From Phialocephala subalpina (Eukaryota; Ascomycota; Leotiomycetes; Helotiales; Mollisiaceae), in the NCBI GenBank assembly GCA_900073065.1, contig FJOG01000016.1, positions 692,369 to 756,368 of the forward strand: DNA of 64,000 nucleotides, in the 5' to 3' direction. The position numbers were made by a program, and so were the translations under genes. Of this stretch, positions 33,897 to 46,377 are shown piece by piece (position 1 is the stretch's first letter; the number at the start of each line of letters is the position of its first letter). The notes under the pieces were generated by a model, which was given only the letters and a program-made list of their open reading frames with translations, was not told the origin of the DNA and ran no database searches.

Positions 33897-36800
33897 CTTT
33901 GAGTACTATCTCTTATAATATTAGCTAAATACTCTACTATATCTACTATCGGACCCTCATTTACTAAATCGACGCTTAAGTCTACGCCATTATCGGTCGA
34001 GACTACCGCGGTCTCTAAAACACTAAAAGTTCGTGAACTTGACTTATACGATGGAACGCGGAACAAACTACGCCTTTACTTTATGCAATGCACGGTGTAT
34101 ATCGAGTTCAATAAAGACAAGTTTAAAGCCGAGCCCGAGGAAGTGCTATAAGAAATTACTTTCCTCATAGGCGCTACTTTCGATTAGATCGAAACGGTAC
34201 AAAAAGACTACTTCGACTGCGAGTTAAATGCCAGTAAATAAGACGATTCTACTACGGAAATCTTTAGAACTTTTAATGGGTTCAAAGGCAAAATCTCCAA
34301 AGTGTTCGAAGACGTAAATAAAGAGAAATCAATTGAAAGAAAGCTCTAAAGGCTACGCTAGTACGGCGCTGCTTCTACTTACGCAACTGAGTTCTAATAA
34401 TACGTGGGACGTATTAATTGGAACGACGAAATATTGATAGCTTAATTCTACAAAGGGCTTCGAAACACGGTCAAAAACGAATTTACACGTCGCGATAAAC
34501 CTAAAGACTTACAGAAAATGATTAATACAGTAATCCAAATCGATAACCGATTATTCGAACGATCTTTAGAAAAGAAAAAATAATACTCGATCGAGTATAA
34601 CTACAAGAAACTTAGTAAAAAGAACTCCGGTTCTCGCAATTATTAACCGTAACCCATGGAAATCGACGCTACTTTCAAAGGAAAGAAAAAACAACTTTCT
34701 AAAGAAGAAATAAATCGACGCCGTAAAAAGAAACTATACTTCGAATGTGGCTTTCCGAAACACATAGCCAGCTCGCATAGAAGTAAAAAACTATAAAACG
34801 GGCGCTCGAAAAAACAAGTTAATGCGATTAAACGAAGAGATTACAACGAACTTTACTAAGTGTGCGCAATCACGAGGAGAGTATTATACACGGACAAAAA
34901 ATTGGACGAACGATAAATTAATACTTAAAACGAGTGGCCTAAGTTGGAAGACGATCTAAGAATATTCCGACTAATCCCCGAAGAAGACTTTTAGAGGTTC
35001 TAAGAGGAGCAAATAGTAAACTTGGCCAAACGAGCGGCAAGGGAGAGGCTTCCAAGGGACAACCAATAATAAAGAATCGATAAAATGAATAATAACGTAA
35101 ACAATTTAATAAGATAATTCGATAGAATTAAAACTTTAATTAATCGACATTAATTATTTGTAGAAAACTCCGAGTCAAAGGACGAAAAGCCACTAAAATA
35201 CGACGACTAAGGACCGCTAGGATCCCTTATAGCACTAAACCTTTGGCCAGAACACTACCTACGGGTTGGACAAGAATAGTATGTCTACCAACGGGAAAAC
35301 AGCCTTATAGCCTACACTCGCGAATGGCAAAATCTGGACGGGGGAACTCGATATATTAAACCGCAACTAAATTCGAGAAGACTAAAGTACGGCCAAATAT
35401 ACGAAGTCGTGTACTAAAATCATCGAAAGATTAAATAGAGATAACGCAACGGCATTAGCTACTATATGCAACAACTACTTATACCGGACGACGCTCTCCT
35501 TATACCCAATTATAAACTCGTAGTAAAACGATACTACGAAGTATTCGCAGAAAGCGCGAGCCGAAAAATATAATAAAATACAAAAGACAACTCCATATAT
35601 CACGAAAAAACTTTCAAACGAGCAATATAATCACTACTTAGTATAGAACGTATATTTCGGCTCATTTACGCTAACGGGTTAAACCGCTAATAAAAAGATG
35701 TACTCAGTAGGCAATAGTATAAAGAGGTTTATATTATTAGAGGAAGTACTAAACAATTATTCTATGTAGTACAAATAAGTATACATAAGATTAAAGCAAT
35801 AATCGATTCGAGAGTAATAAGTAATTACGTGTCAAAATAATTAGTATTAAACAATAAATAGGCCACGATAATCAAATCACGATCGTACTTTATTATCACG
35901 GTCGATAAAAGCCTTTTAAGTTCCGGATAAGTCGACGCGGAAACGGTACTACAAATTATAATTATACGACGAAAACACACCGAAAGAATAAATTTCGATA
36001 TAGCCGATATCGATTACTTACTTATACTCGGGATACTATAAATTAGGCAATATAATCCAACGATTAATTAAATTAAAAAGACGCTCATATTTAATAAATG
36101 CTAGACTTATAAAATCTCGTTCATCGAAATAAAAACAAATAACTAAAAAGAAGTTTACGCTACTTCCTCGAGAGAGCTAAAATACTATACTCAAAATCTA
36201 CTATTAAAGTAAATACCAATAAAATACTACGAGTTTTTAAGCTTCTTTAAAAACGAAAAAAGATCGAAGCACTCTTCGAGTACAAGCAATAAAACCACGA
36301 AATACCTTTATAAAACGAGAAAGAATTATCGTACTCACCTATTTATTAAATGTCAACGGAAGATTTAAAGACGCTTAAAGAATATATCGACGAGAATTTA
36401 GTAAAGGGGTTTATACGACCATTAATTTCGCCAACGGGCAGCCCGGTACTATTCGTACTAAAAAAGGATAAGACGAAACGATTATATATTAATTACTAAA
36501 AGATTAATGGGATTACTATTAAAAATCGATACTTATTACCGCTAGTAAACGAGCTACGCGATAAATTTCAAGGAGCCAAAATCTTCATTAAATTAGATTT
36601 ACGTGGGGCTTATAATTTGGTTCGAATAAAGGGAGGAGAAGAATAGAAGACAACGTTCAAAATAAAACACGGGCATTACGAGTATTTAGTTATACCGTTC
36701 GATCTAATTAATGCACTAACTACGTGTATACGCATAATAAACACAATTTTACGACTATTTTTAGATATTACGGTTATATATTACTTGGACGACATTTTAG

Positions 36801-39573
36801 TATATTTTAAGACGCTCGTTAAATACGTTAACGATATTAAAGTAGTATTGATTACTCTAAGGGACGCGAATTTAATTTGCAAGCTCGAGAAATACGAATT
36901 CTACGTGGAAAAGATAAATTTCTTAAATTATATAATTTTAGTCGAAGGCTTATTGATAGACTCTGCGAAAGTATTAATAGTACTCAATTAGTAGGCATTT
37001 AAAACGGTCAAAAATATACAATTTTTTTTAGGATTTGCGAACTTCTACCGACGCTTTATGAAAGGGTACTCTATAGTAGTAGTACCCTTGATAGTATTAA
37101 CGAAGAAAGATTAAGCATTTAAGTAAACAAACGAGACTTAAGAAGCCTTCGACTAATTTAAACGGCGCTTTACGGAAGCATTATTCCTTTTTACGTTTAA
37201 TTTAAATAAATATATTATTATCGAAATAAACGTATCGGACTTTGCAATTAGCGCAATACTTAATTAGTCGGGCGAGTAAAGCAAATAGTAATTAATCGTA
37301 TATTACTCTCGCAAAATATTACTAATAGAATTAAATTACGAGATTTACGACAAAAAGCTACTTACGATTATAAAAGCGTTTCAAATATAAAGAGTTTATT
37401 TAAAGGGATCGAAATATTAAGTACAAGTATACACTAATTATAAGAACTTAGTATTTTTCACTATAACAAAAGAATTCAATCGAAAATAAATACGTTAAAT
37501 CAAAACATTAATCGCGTATAACTTCAAAATTTCATATATTAAAGGATTAAAAAACGGTAAAGCGAATACTTTCAATCGGAAAGCAGAATACTAAAGCAAC
37601 GTCGAACTACTCTCACACGCGATACTCAAAGAAATCGAAAGCGACTTAATATTCAATAGAGCAATAGTTACTACTATTTCAAAACTAATCGATACGGCGT
37701 TTATCGACGACTTTAAAGGAAACTACGATAAAAACTCTATCGCAAAAATAGCTTTATAACACTCGATAAGGCTTTTTACAAACGAATCTAAGATTTTACG
37801 GTTCTAAAAGAAAATCTATATTCCTAAGAACCTCTAATTAGAGTTTATTAAAACGCAATATAAACTCCCAATTCACGGACATCAAAGAATTACGAAGACC
37901 GTAAAACGGATCTCCAAAGATTTCTACATTCCGAGACTCAAAAGAAAAGCTACTAAGGCTATCGGCAAATGCGATACGTGCATTCGAAACAAAGCCGCGA
38001 AGTATGCCCCTTATAGTAAATATACGATCGCCGGATACGCTTCTAAGCGCTTAGAAGTCTATTGCATAAAACTTCGTAATTAAACTATTACCCTCGAAAA
38101 AACTAATATCGAACGTCGAATATAACACTATTTTTGTGATTACAAATAGATTTACGAAATATATATATATAATTTTATACTCGGAGATATATACGGCAAA
38201 AGACTTAGCCTACATATTCCTACGGATTATAATAGCCAATTATAAAGTACTAAATGAAATTATCTCGGATAAAAACAAGTTCTTTACTTCGAAATTTTAA
38301 ATTACTTTAATCGCACTACTAAAAATCAAGTAAAAGCTTTCAATAGCTTTCCACTTTTAAACAAATAAACAAATAAAACGATTAAATCAAATTATAGAAA
38401 TATACTTCCGTTACTACGTCAATTACTAATAGAATAATTAAATAAAACTCTTATTATTAACATAATTCTCGTATAATAATATAATAATAAAAAGTACGAA
38501 AGTCTCGCCTTTTTTACGCTAACTATAAATATAAACCAAAAGTATATCAAGTACTACACTCGTTAGAATCAGAAGTACAAAATACTCGAATTCAAATCGA
38601 CTAATTAAAGTCTTTACGCGAAAGACTTACAGAAAACATACAATTTATAGCTATTAAATCGGCATTATACTATAATAAGCACCGTAATATAGAATCTACG
38701 CTTAAAGAAGGGGACAAAGTTTACTTAATTCGCCGAAATATTAAAACGAAACGACCAAGCGATAAACTAAATCATAAGAAAATTAGACTATACAAAATTA
38801 GAAAAGTCAAAAATCTAATCAATTACGAACTCGATTTACTTAATAATATGAATATACACCCGGTATTTCATATATCTCTCCTCGAATTAATACTATTAGG
38901 GGCACCGCGAGCTCTAAAGGTTAAAATCGAACTAATTAATTTAAACGCCGAATACGATGTGGAAAATATCTTAGATTGCCAATACGTTAAGAACCAAGTC
39001 AAATATTTGATTAAATAGCAAGGATACCCACATTCGAAGAATACATAGGAGCCCAAACGGAACCTCAACTGCGCTGGGAAGCTTAAGGCGTTCTACCGTC
39101 AAAATCCAGGGTTGCCCAGAAAGAAGGACTCAATGCTTCGAGCTCGGGGAAGTCCAGCTCGAAGGCAAAGAGCCAAGACGTAAAAGGATCTAGAGGAGGA
39201 TCCAAGGCAAGCGTAGGGAGCCGACGTTCCGATCGAAAACCAAAGAAGAAACGATACACGAGTCTGCGGGCTATTACTTCGAGGTAACCCGGGGAATCGC
39301 ACGACTGCTTCGAACGAACGCACTCCGAATAGCGAGACGACTCGAAGGTGTCCAAGAAACACCGGCGGGACTATTTCTTGCAGTACGAATAAGAACGAGC
39401 AAAACGATTTGATTTCTCAATACGCAACGCGAGCGCGATGCGTTCTTTCCTTTTTATGTGGGCGACGAATAGTATAATGGATTGTTATTAAAGAAGGAAA
39501 AAACGCTGACTACGAACGATGTTTTTTTACTTTGATTTAAGCGTCGAGACTACGCTAACTAAAAAGGGGATAA

Positions 39574-39982
39574 TATTACGAATTATGTGATCTAGTGGAC
39601 TATAGGCTCAATAAGTAAGAAGGCTGCTTGGCAGGAGACCCTAGGATTACTTAATTAAGGAACTAGAGACGAGAGAGTGCCAGCGGCACATTTCTAAGGA
39701 ACACGAAACTAAGGGTCACGTAATAGAGTCCAAAAGTAAGGAGCCCAGGGGAGAAGAGTTGGACTCCATCCTAAGGACTCCTGCGGAATGGGGCTCTAAG
39801 AGCAGGAAAGTTCTATATAAGTAAATAAGAATCCCTTAAATAAGAGTTTCGTGCTCAACTTAAATACAGTATCTTAATACTATACTTAGTAATTAGGCTT
39901 AAACGTTACTCTTCATTGGAATCACTTAGTCCTTATCACATACAACCAATTTAACCGTTAGTATCGCGAGCCAACCGTTATA
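39574..39982 (+). repeat. 3' LTR of the Gypsy element
   Basis: Same 409-bp length as the 5' copy. Its end dinucleotides are mutated (TG to TA at the start, CA to TA at the end), as G:C to A:T changes would give. Confidence 0.88.
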
Positions 39983-40844
39983 TTATCTTTAATAATATTT
40001 ATTAAGATTTATTATATATAATAATTTAATATATTTTTAAATTAAAAAATATTTTTAATATTTATTATATATAATTAAAGATATTTATAAATCCTAACAA
40101 TAAAAAAGTTTATAAGAAAAATTATTTTACTTTTATTAAATAGAAAATTCTCGAGAAAATTTATAAATATTTTGTTGGTATTACCAGGGATACCTAATCA
40201 CATATAAGTAAATCAGAAACGTAATATAATAAGACTATACTATTGTATTCCGTTGAGTTGTAAATGATTAGAAGTAAGAGCGTAAAGTTGGAGAGTTATA
40301 TCCTCCAACTTTGCGCGTTCCCACGCTAGTCCTAGTGCAGCCTAGCGTCGCACGTGATCACGTGCTTACTCTTATACCCACATTTTTTTAATTTTTTTAT
40401 TATTATTAGAAACCTCGAAAGAAATATTAATATAAACGATAATATATATGAAATTTCTTATAATATATTATAAAAATAATTATTTATATTTGAATATATC
40501 TTTAAATACTTTAAAAGTTTATAAAAATAAATTAAAATTAATAAGTTTAATTAATATTAAAATATTTAAAAATTAATTATTTTGATTTAAAATAAAATAA
40601 TTAATTAATAATTTAAGTAATTATAATAAATTTATATTTCGAGAAAAATTAAATTAATTAAATAAATAAAATTATTCTCGTAATTACGAGAATGATTAGC
40701 TATAAATCGACAAAGTCAAAGCACGTGACGTGACGTTAGACTTTTTGCTCAGACTGCTCAGGTGAGCTGGCTGAGCTGGGGGCAAGCTTACTAATCGAAT
40801 GCGAAGTACAAGAGAGAAAGAGTTGACTAATAATATAGTATCGT
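39983..40844. other. AT-rich RIP-like block right of the retrotransposon
   Basis: Nearly pure A/T DNA around a 210-bp island of normal composition (40173-40382, entered separately). No genes. Confidence 0.7.
40173..40382. repeat. Possible solo LTR in the AT-rich block
   Basis: Starts TGTTGGTATTACC and ends TATACCCACA, the TG..CA form of LTR ends (TGTTGG is common in Copia types). It holds a 10-bp inverted pair (AAAGTTGGAG / CTCCAACTTT) and the perfect palindrome GCACGTGATCACGTGC. No clear target duplication can be read in the surrounding T/A runs. Confidence 0.4.
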
Positions 40845-41809
40845 CATAGATGCAGACTTCGCAAATAGTCGCTGGTTCACCCGAGGATGGACAGACACTA
40901 CAGGAGTTGATTGCGCCTAAGGTCGTCTACTTCTTCGCTCGGGACTGGGCTTTCATTGGACAGAAATGTCCATTGTGGTGGAATGTGCAACCTTTTGAGG
41001 GTCCCATACCCAATTCAACAGCAAATGCGACTTCATTTATGTCGAAGTTGGCCAACATAGCAGGTATTCCTCATGATGTTCTCTGCGAAGTTGACAAAGT
41101 TCGGTCAAAATCGGCCGCTCAAAGGAGGTCTTGGGCTTCCAGACGCGAAACAACCCGATCAGAAGACTCGGCCTACTCCTTAATGGGCCTTTTCGATGTC
41201 AACATGCCGATTTTATATGGAGAAGGTGAGACGAAAGCGTTCCACCGACTGCAGCTGGAAATCATTCGAGAGGTACCAGACCAGTCGATTTTCGCATGGC
41301 GCAGAGAGCCAGGTTATGGTGGACTCTATTCAGACAGTGGTCTTCTGGCAAAGTCCCCTCGGGACTTTCACGAATCATCAGAGATCCTGATCAGCCAGCC
41401 GGCGCTCAGCACTATTCGGCCACACGCAATGACGAATGTTGGGCTGTTCATTAACGTCCGAATTTGGCAGGGCAAAGATAATGTAGGGGACGACCGCGTT
41501 CTCGCTTCATTGCGATGCTGGACTCAACGAGACGGAGACACACTCGACCGCGTGAGAATATACTTGAGACAAATACGGAATGTTACAGCTGTGGGCTCTG
41601 ATTGCCTGATGTATCGGAGAGACTATTGCGACACTCTTGACCTGGCCACCTTTCCCAGTGACCTAGGTACACCGCAAGACATCTACGTCCTGGAAGATGC
41701 ACAATTTGATCATGTTCGGTTGATTAACAATCTGGACGTATTCGAACCCGAAGACAAGGGCTCTCCTGGGCACCCGCCGACTCGAAAATCACACTACCAA
41801 GAGCTCTAG
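40845..41809 (+). pseudogene. HET-domain gene fragment, 5'-less and frameshifted
   Basis: The later two-thirds of a HET domain protein: NSRWFTRGW, then TLQELIAPKVVYFFARDW, ASRRETTRSEDSAYSLMGLFDVN and ILYGEGETKAFHRLQLEI. The roughly 100 residues that should come before are absent; AT-rich transposon debris stands there. Inside RGWTLQEL the bases GACA occur twice (40890-40893, 40894-40897); removing one restores the frame, so a 4-bp duplication broke the gene. The frame then runs to 41809 with an unrecognised 140-residue tail (LFINVRIWQGKDNVGDD). Decayed tail sequence may continue to about 42420. The intact form would be a non-self-recognition death factor. Confidence 0.7.
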
Positions 41810-42972
41810 CTTTCACATCTGGAATTGCATCTCGATCTGTCCCAAAAGTTCCTGAGGTGGTTCCAAACCACAAGTTTACAGCCGACCACATTAGCTCCCA
41901 CGCGCACTTCGACCGACATTTCTTTGGACGCCGCAATTCACCCAGCACCACAGACACAGAGCTCAAACTCGATTGACACCTATATTCGACTGCCTCGACA
42001 CCAGGGAACCACCCTGAGTCTCACTGTCAATCGAGCGAAGACGGTCGCATTTCTCACCGCGTTGGCTCCCGATACACTATCCCCGAGCCTAGACTACCGC
42101 AAGTTGCGTGATCGTTTTTACGCCATGGTTAGGATCATATATATTTTGCCGCATGATAGATAGGAGATGGGGGCGTTCGGCAAGAGAAAATCCAGGCAGA
42201 AAGCCATCGGAACTTGATGCTGTCTTGAAATCGTGCAAGCATCCGAAAAGGCATGCACCAGAGACTCGGGGAACGAAATGAAGATACTGGAGGAAAGATT
42301 TGACTCCGAATCAGGAACTAAAAACAAAGAGACGTTCAAAATACACCACTTCGATGAATCACTGGTCTTGCGAGTTGAATGTCTGCTTCCAAGTCACGAC
42401 CTTTTTAGAACTAGAATATAGGTTTTGAAGGCTGACATTCTGGCAAAAGCCTTTTCCGCGTACACAATACAAACACCGATTTTAAACGCCTATGAAAACG
42501 AGATTGCCGGGCCTGCACGACATAACAGCAATTCCACATCCATGATGATTACTCTTGCATGTCCGCATCAGGCCACAACGTCTGCATGCAAGAGCGGGAC
42601 GATTACTCACCATGTCGCTACGTAGCAGTTCACCTTCCGGGAAGCATATCATATGTTAGATATCCCAGTCCTAAAATCCTGTGACTATTGTGGTATATGC
42701 GATCTCGTCGATTGCTGTTTCGGGATTTGACGCTCGCCTGAAGCAATGCGGGATTGATCAGCCATAGACCGCGGGGAAGTGGAGTAAGCACATCACGATG
42801 CAGCAATACCGCTTACGGGCTATGGATATTTCAAAGACCACAAGAAGAATATAAACGTTGTTCGGAGACTGCCAAGTGATGAGTCTTCTGGATCTGCCAG
42901 TGTATCAGACGTCCAATCAGAACTATCTTGCCACATTTTCATCACGTTCTCAATTCACATCCTTCTGTCAAG
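41810..42972. other. Intergenic, possible decayed HET tail
   Basis: Frames at 41825-42163 and 42233-42421 may be the former C-terminus of the HET gene but cannot be joined. Nothing certain. Confidence 0.35.
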
Positions 42973-43903
42973 ATGCAATTCCAGAGCAAGGCTTGTTGTT
43001 CTCGTCCACCAGTAGTCCTTGCTGGAGGCTACAACTACACTCCCAAAGGGACATACACCACCTACCAAGGACTCAAGACATGTACATAACCCTTCCTTCA
43101 TCATCACTCCTTTTCACACCTTCCTCTCCCTTAACACCACCACTAACACCTCAACCCAGATGAAACCGGACCCCAAACCTCCAAACGCGGCATCCTTTTC
43201 ATCTACGACATCTTCGGCCTCTACATCCAAACCCTCCGCGGCGCCGACATCCTCGCATCCGGTTTCCCCTCTCCTCTCCCCGGCCTCCATCTCGACACAT
43301 CCGGCACCTACCGTGTCTTCATGCCCGACTTCTTCAAAACAGAACCAGCAGACATAGCCAACTACCCCCCAAAAACACCCAAGCAATTCGAATACATCAC
43401 CAATTTCATGACCGGACCCGCAAACCCCGCTAACACGCTTCCCCTCATCGGTCCTCTCGTGGAGGAACTCAAAGCCAAGAATCCGGAGATCGAGTCTTGG
43501 GCGATTTTGGGATTTTGCTGGGGAGGGAAGATTGCGGCGTTGAGTTCTCAGGAAGGGAGTGTGTTTAAGGCTAGTGCGCAGGCTCATCCGAGTTTGTTGG
43601 ATACGGAGGATGCGAAGAAGGTGGTGATTCCGCATGTGGTGTTACCTAGTAATGATGAGGTGCCGGAGGTGATGGAGGAGTGGGTTACAGAGCTGAAGAA
43701 GGCGAGCCCGAAGAGTTACAATGAGACGTTCACCGACCAAGTGCATGGATGGATGTCTTCTAGGTATGTTTTCTAGATGTGAGGGATGAGGGAGATTGAA
43801 GCTGATGATACTGTGCAGGGCCGATTTCGAAAATCAGCATAATTTCGAGGAGTATTTGAGGGGATATCGGATTGTCAGGGCGTTTTTTGATGAGCATATG
43901 TGA
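42973..43903 (+). CDS. Dienelactone hydrolase family protein
   Basis: Exons 42973-43081, 43160-43763 and 43819-43903 give 265 residues with the alpha/beta-hydrolase DLH fold. The nucleophile is a cysteine (GFCWGGK), and the catalytic His is in DQVHGWMSSR, split by the second intron. The front part reads GTYTTYQGLKTYETG and GILFIYDIFG, as in fungal DLH proteins. The prototype hydrolyses dienelactone to maleylacetate in aromatic degradation; fungal homologues are mostly of unknown substrate. No signal peptide; cytosolic. The first intron (78 bp) carries a branch-like CTAAC and ends CCCAG. Confidence 0.85.
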
Positions 43904-44030
43904 GGGCTTCGAAATCACGACTCATGAAGACGATGGACACCACATTAGAGAGCTGAAAAATCATCGTTTTGATTAAACTTGAAGTTTCCTCCTTGCTATC
44001 ACATTGCCCCTCTACATATATCGACCCTAA

Positions 44031-44436
44031 TCAGCCTAAACAACAAGTTCCAAGCACGAGTCCAGCCAACACTGCCCAGAATAACCCCAGGATATAAGTT
44101 CTCGCACTGGTCTTCTTTGTGATAATAAGATAAGCAAGCGTTATCCAAGTCGTTACAATCCGATACATCAATGTGTCGTTCTTGTAACCTCCGCCATTTC
44201 CAGATTCTTGTACCAGATGTAGGCTCCACAACCCCAGGCAAAAGTAAAAAGGATACCACCGGGAATGGCAACGAAAAAAAAGGGCCGCAAGATCCTCATC
44301 GGAGTGCTTCGGCTTTTTCGAAAACTATTGGGCCATTTCGAGAAAATGGTGCATAGAGAGCGTACAAAGAGCCATGGTGTCGGTTCCAATGAGGGCCCAT
44401 TGTTCGGCTTCATCTTGAGATTTCTGAAGATGACAT
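44031..44436 (-). pseudogene. Decayed copy of the small membrane protein gene next door
   Basis: Aligns piecewise with the gene at 45320-45820. MSSSEIS matches MPSSREF, QWALIGTDTMALCTL matches QWAVIGLGIMCLCTL, PGGILFTFAWGCGAYIW matches GISWLPGACIWF, and the last helix AVLAGLVLGTCCLG matches SLVFGLAMGTWIV. These parts lie in three different frames with a TAG between. At least two frameshifts make it non-functional. An N gap starts 75 bp upstream of its ATG. Confidence 0.6.
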
Positions 44437-44511
44437 GGTTATGTAGACGACTTCTGGTTTCCGAAGGATCGGTGTGGGTTTGCAAGTGGAAGATTTCGAA
44501 AGGTTCCAATT

Positions 44512-45105
44512 NNNNNNNNNNNNNNNNNNNNNNNNNNNNNNNNNNNNNNNNNNNNNNNNNNNNNNNNNNNNNNNNNNNNNNNNNNNNNNNNNNNNNNNNN
44601 NNNNNNNNNNNNNNNNNNNNNNNNNNNNNNNNNNNNNNNNNNNNNNNNNNNNNNNNNNNNNNNNNNNNNNNNNNNNNNNNNNNNNNNNNNNNNNNNNNNN
44701 NNNNNNNNNNNNNNNNNNNNNNNNNNNNNNNNNNNNNNNNNNNNNNNNNNNNNNNNNNNNNNNNNNNNNNNNNNNNNNNNNNNNNNNNNNNNNNNNNNNN
44801 NNNNNNNNNNNNNNNNNNNNNNNNNNNNNNNNNNNNNNNNNNNNNNNNNNNNNNNNNNNNNNNNNNNNNNNNNNNNNNNNNNNNNNNNNNNNNNNNNNNN
44901 NNNNNNNNNNNNNNNNNNNNNNNNNNNNNNNNNNNNNNNNNNNNNNNNNNNNNNNNNNNNNNNNNNNNNNNNNNNNNNNNNNNNNNNNNNNNNNNNNNNN
45001 NNNNNNNNNNNNNNNNNNNNNNNNNNNNNNNNNNNNNNNNNNNNNNNNNNNNNNNNNNNNNNNNNNNNNNNNNNNNNNNNNNNNNNNNNNNNNNNNNNNN
45101 NNNNN
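44512..45105. other. Assembly gap (594 N)
   Basis: Unresolved sequence between the two membrane-protein paralogues. The long X-filled open frames across it are artefacts. Confidence 0.99.
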
Positions 45106-45319
45106 CACGTTGGTGCAAAACACTGAAGGGTTAGCCTCTACTTAGCTGTACCATATTGCTACTAGAGCTACTTACCTAGGGTATATGAAGGCGTCATATA
45201 TCGTGCCAAACCACGGTAATATCCCACCAGTCTCCAAACAACAGCCTCAGAGATTCGATCAACGTCATTTGTTTGCATGCCAGATTAGATTCTTCACAGA
45301 AGGTTGTTTCGCCTCCACC

Positions 45320-45820
45320 TCAGACAATCCAAGTGCCCATCGCCAACCCAAACACCAACGACCACAACGCCCCCAACAAATACTCCCTCTCGCTCCTGTC
45401 CTTCTTCCCAAACAAAAAATACGCGAGTCCCCCAACCATCACCCACAATCCCCATATCATCACAGCATTCCTCTCTGTATTCGGCGCCCACCCCAGACTG
45501 GCGAACCAAATACAAGCCCCGGGAAGCCAGGAAATACCTGCAACTCCACCAGTCAGCACCAGGCCTGCAAGTACTGAATCTTCTTCAGACTTTGATGATA
45601 TAACTTGAGGTTTTGATGACGAGGTTGACGAGGGCTCCGACTTGATGTCAAAATCAGACTTCAGTTTCTCCATGGGCGGGCTCGATGTTGATCTTTTGGT
45701 GGCGTGGGAGTCCCAGATATTGAAAACAGCGTGCAAAACAAGGGTACATAGACACATGATTCCTAACCCAATAACTGCCCATTGTAAATTCTCCATTGGA
45801 AACTCTCTTGATGACGGCAT
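45320..45820 (-). CDS. Small multi-pass membrane protein, unknown function
   Basis: Frame of 166 residues from ATG 45820 (MPSSREFPMENLQW). It has four hydrophobic segments: AVIGLGIMCLCTLVLHAVF, GGVAGISWLPGACIWFASL, AVMIWGLWVMVGGLAYFLF and LGALWSLVFGLAMGTWIV. A Ser/Lys-rich loop of about 45 residues lies between the first and second. No family is recognised. An ATG 243 bp upstream would add 81 residues of doubtful sequence, so I prefer 45820. A degraded paralogue lies just left of the neighbouring gap, suggesting a local duplication. Confidence 0.55.
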   Translation of the reverse strand: MPSSREFPMENLQWAVIGLGIMCLCTLVLHAVFNIWDSHATKRSTSSPPMEKLKSDFDIKSEPSSTSSSKPQVISSKSEEDSVLAGLVLTGGVAGISWLPGACIWFASLGWAPNTERNAVMIWGLWVMVGGLAYFLFGKKDRSEREYLLGALWSLVFGLAMGTWIV

Positions 45821-46377
45821 AGCTGTGTGGTACAGTTTTTGAGCTGTTTGGGACAAAGCTATTGGGGATTGAGGTCTCGGATCAAAAAGAAAGAACAACA
45901 CACATAGACGTACTATGTATGTGAATAGAAGACCAGATCTGGAATGATGTTTGAAAAGATATAAGATGCTCCTCACTCGAGATGTGAAGCACCCATCATG
46001 AAGTACAGGCCTAGCCTGACCATGCCGAATTGCGACTAAAGCTACCAGACAGGAACGACCCAACTATAACACTTGAGAAAGGAAACTATCCCGATTCAAG
46101 AGCATTTGATCGCTTTGTTGCACATCGGCAATCCGCGCCCAAGGCACTTTTTCTTCGCACGAGAGAAACTTTCTCATGAACAATACCCGCACGTGACCTC
46201 AATATTCAGCATTGCGTCTCTTCTTCAGAGTCTTCTCAGCCAGTCTTTACATGAAGACTCACATACACCCGGCAGAGGTTATACAAAACGAAAGTAAAGC
46301 AAAAAAAATAACAACAAAATCGTGGCAAGGACAGAGACAAAGTAAATTCAGAGCATCGCTCGCCTAAGAAAAGTGCA
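45821..46377. other. Intergenic, no gene seen
   Basis: Upstream of the small membrane protein gene. No coding frame or repeat of note. Confidence 0.45.

Larger units (their letters stand above)
33488..39982 (+). mobile_element. Ty3/Gypsy chromovirus-type LTR retrotransposon, RIP-degraded
   Basis: Full element with two 409-bp LTRs and the 4-bp flanking duplication TTAT (33484-33487 and 39983-39986). Gag-like sequence occupies about 34080-34910, with a zinc-knuckle remnant (FECGFPKH) near 34740. Pol follows: reverse transcriptase with YLDD at 36782-36793, RNase H near 37200-37400, an integrase zinc-finger part (CDTC) near 37970, and a C-terminal chromodomain (ENILDCQYVKNQVKYL) at about 38944-39100. 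A purine tract (39561-39570) precedes the 3' LTR. The order RT-RNaseH-integrase-chromodomain defines the chromovirus group, which targets heterochromatin. Dozens of TAA/TAG codons stand where Gln or Trp belong, so no protein can be made. Confidence 0.88.

Noticed and set aside
36785..36991. 68-codon frame in the retrotransposon as a separate gene
   Set aside because: It is the reverse transcriptase core (YLDD) between RIP-made stops, part of the element.
39083..39362. Minus-strand frames near the 3' end of the retrotransposon
   Set aside because: Antisense to the chromodomain tail and unrecognisable.
44168..45145. Long frames across the N gap
   Set aside because: N bases are read as unknown residues; the frames have no meaning.
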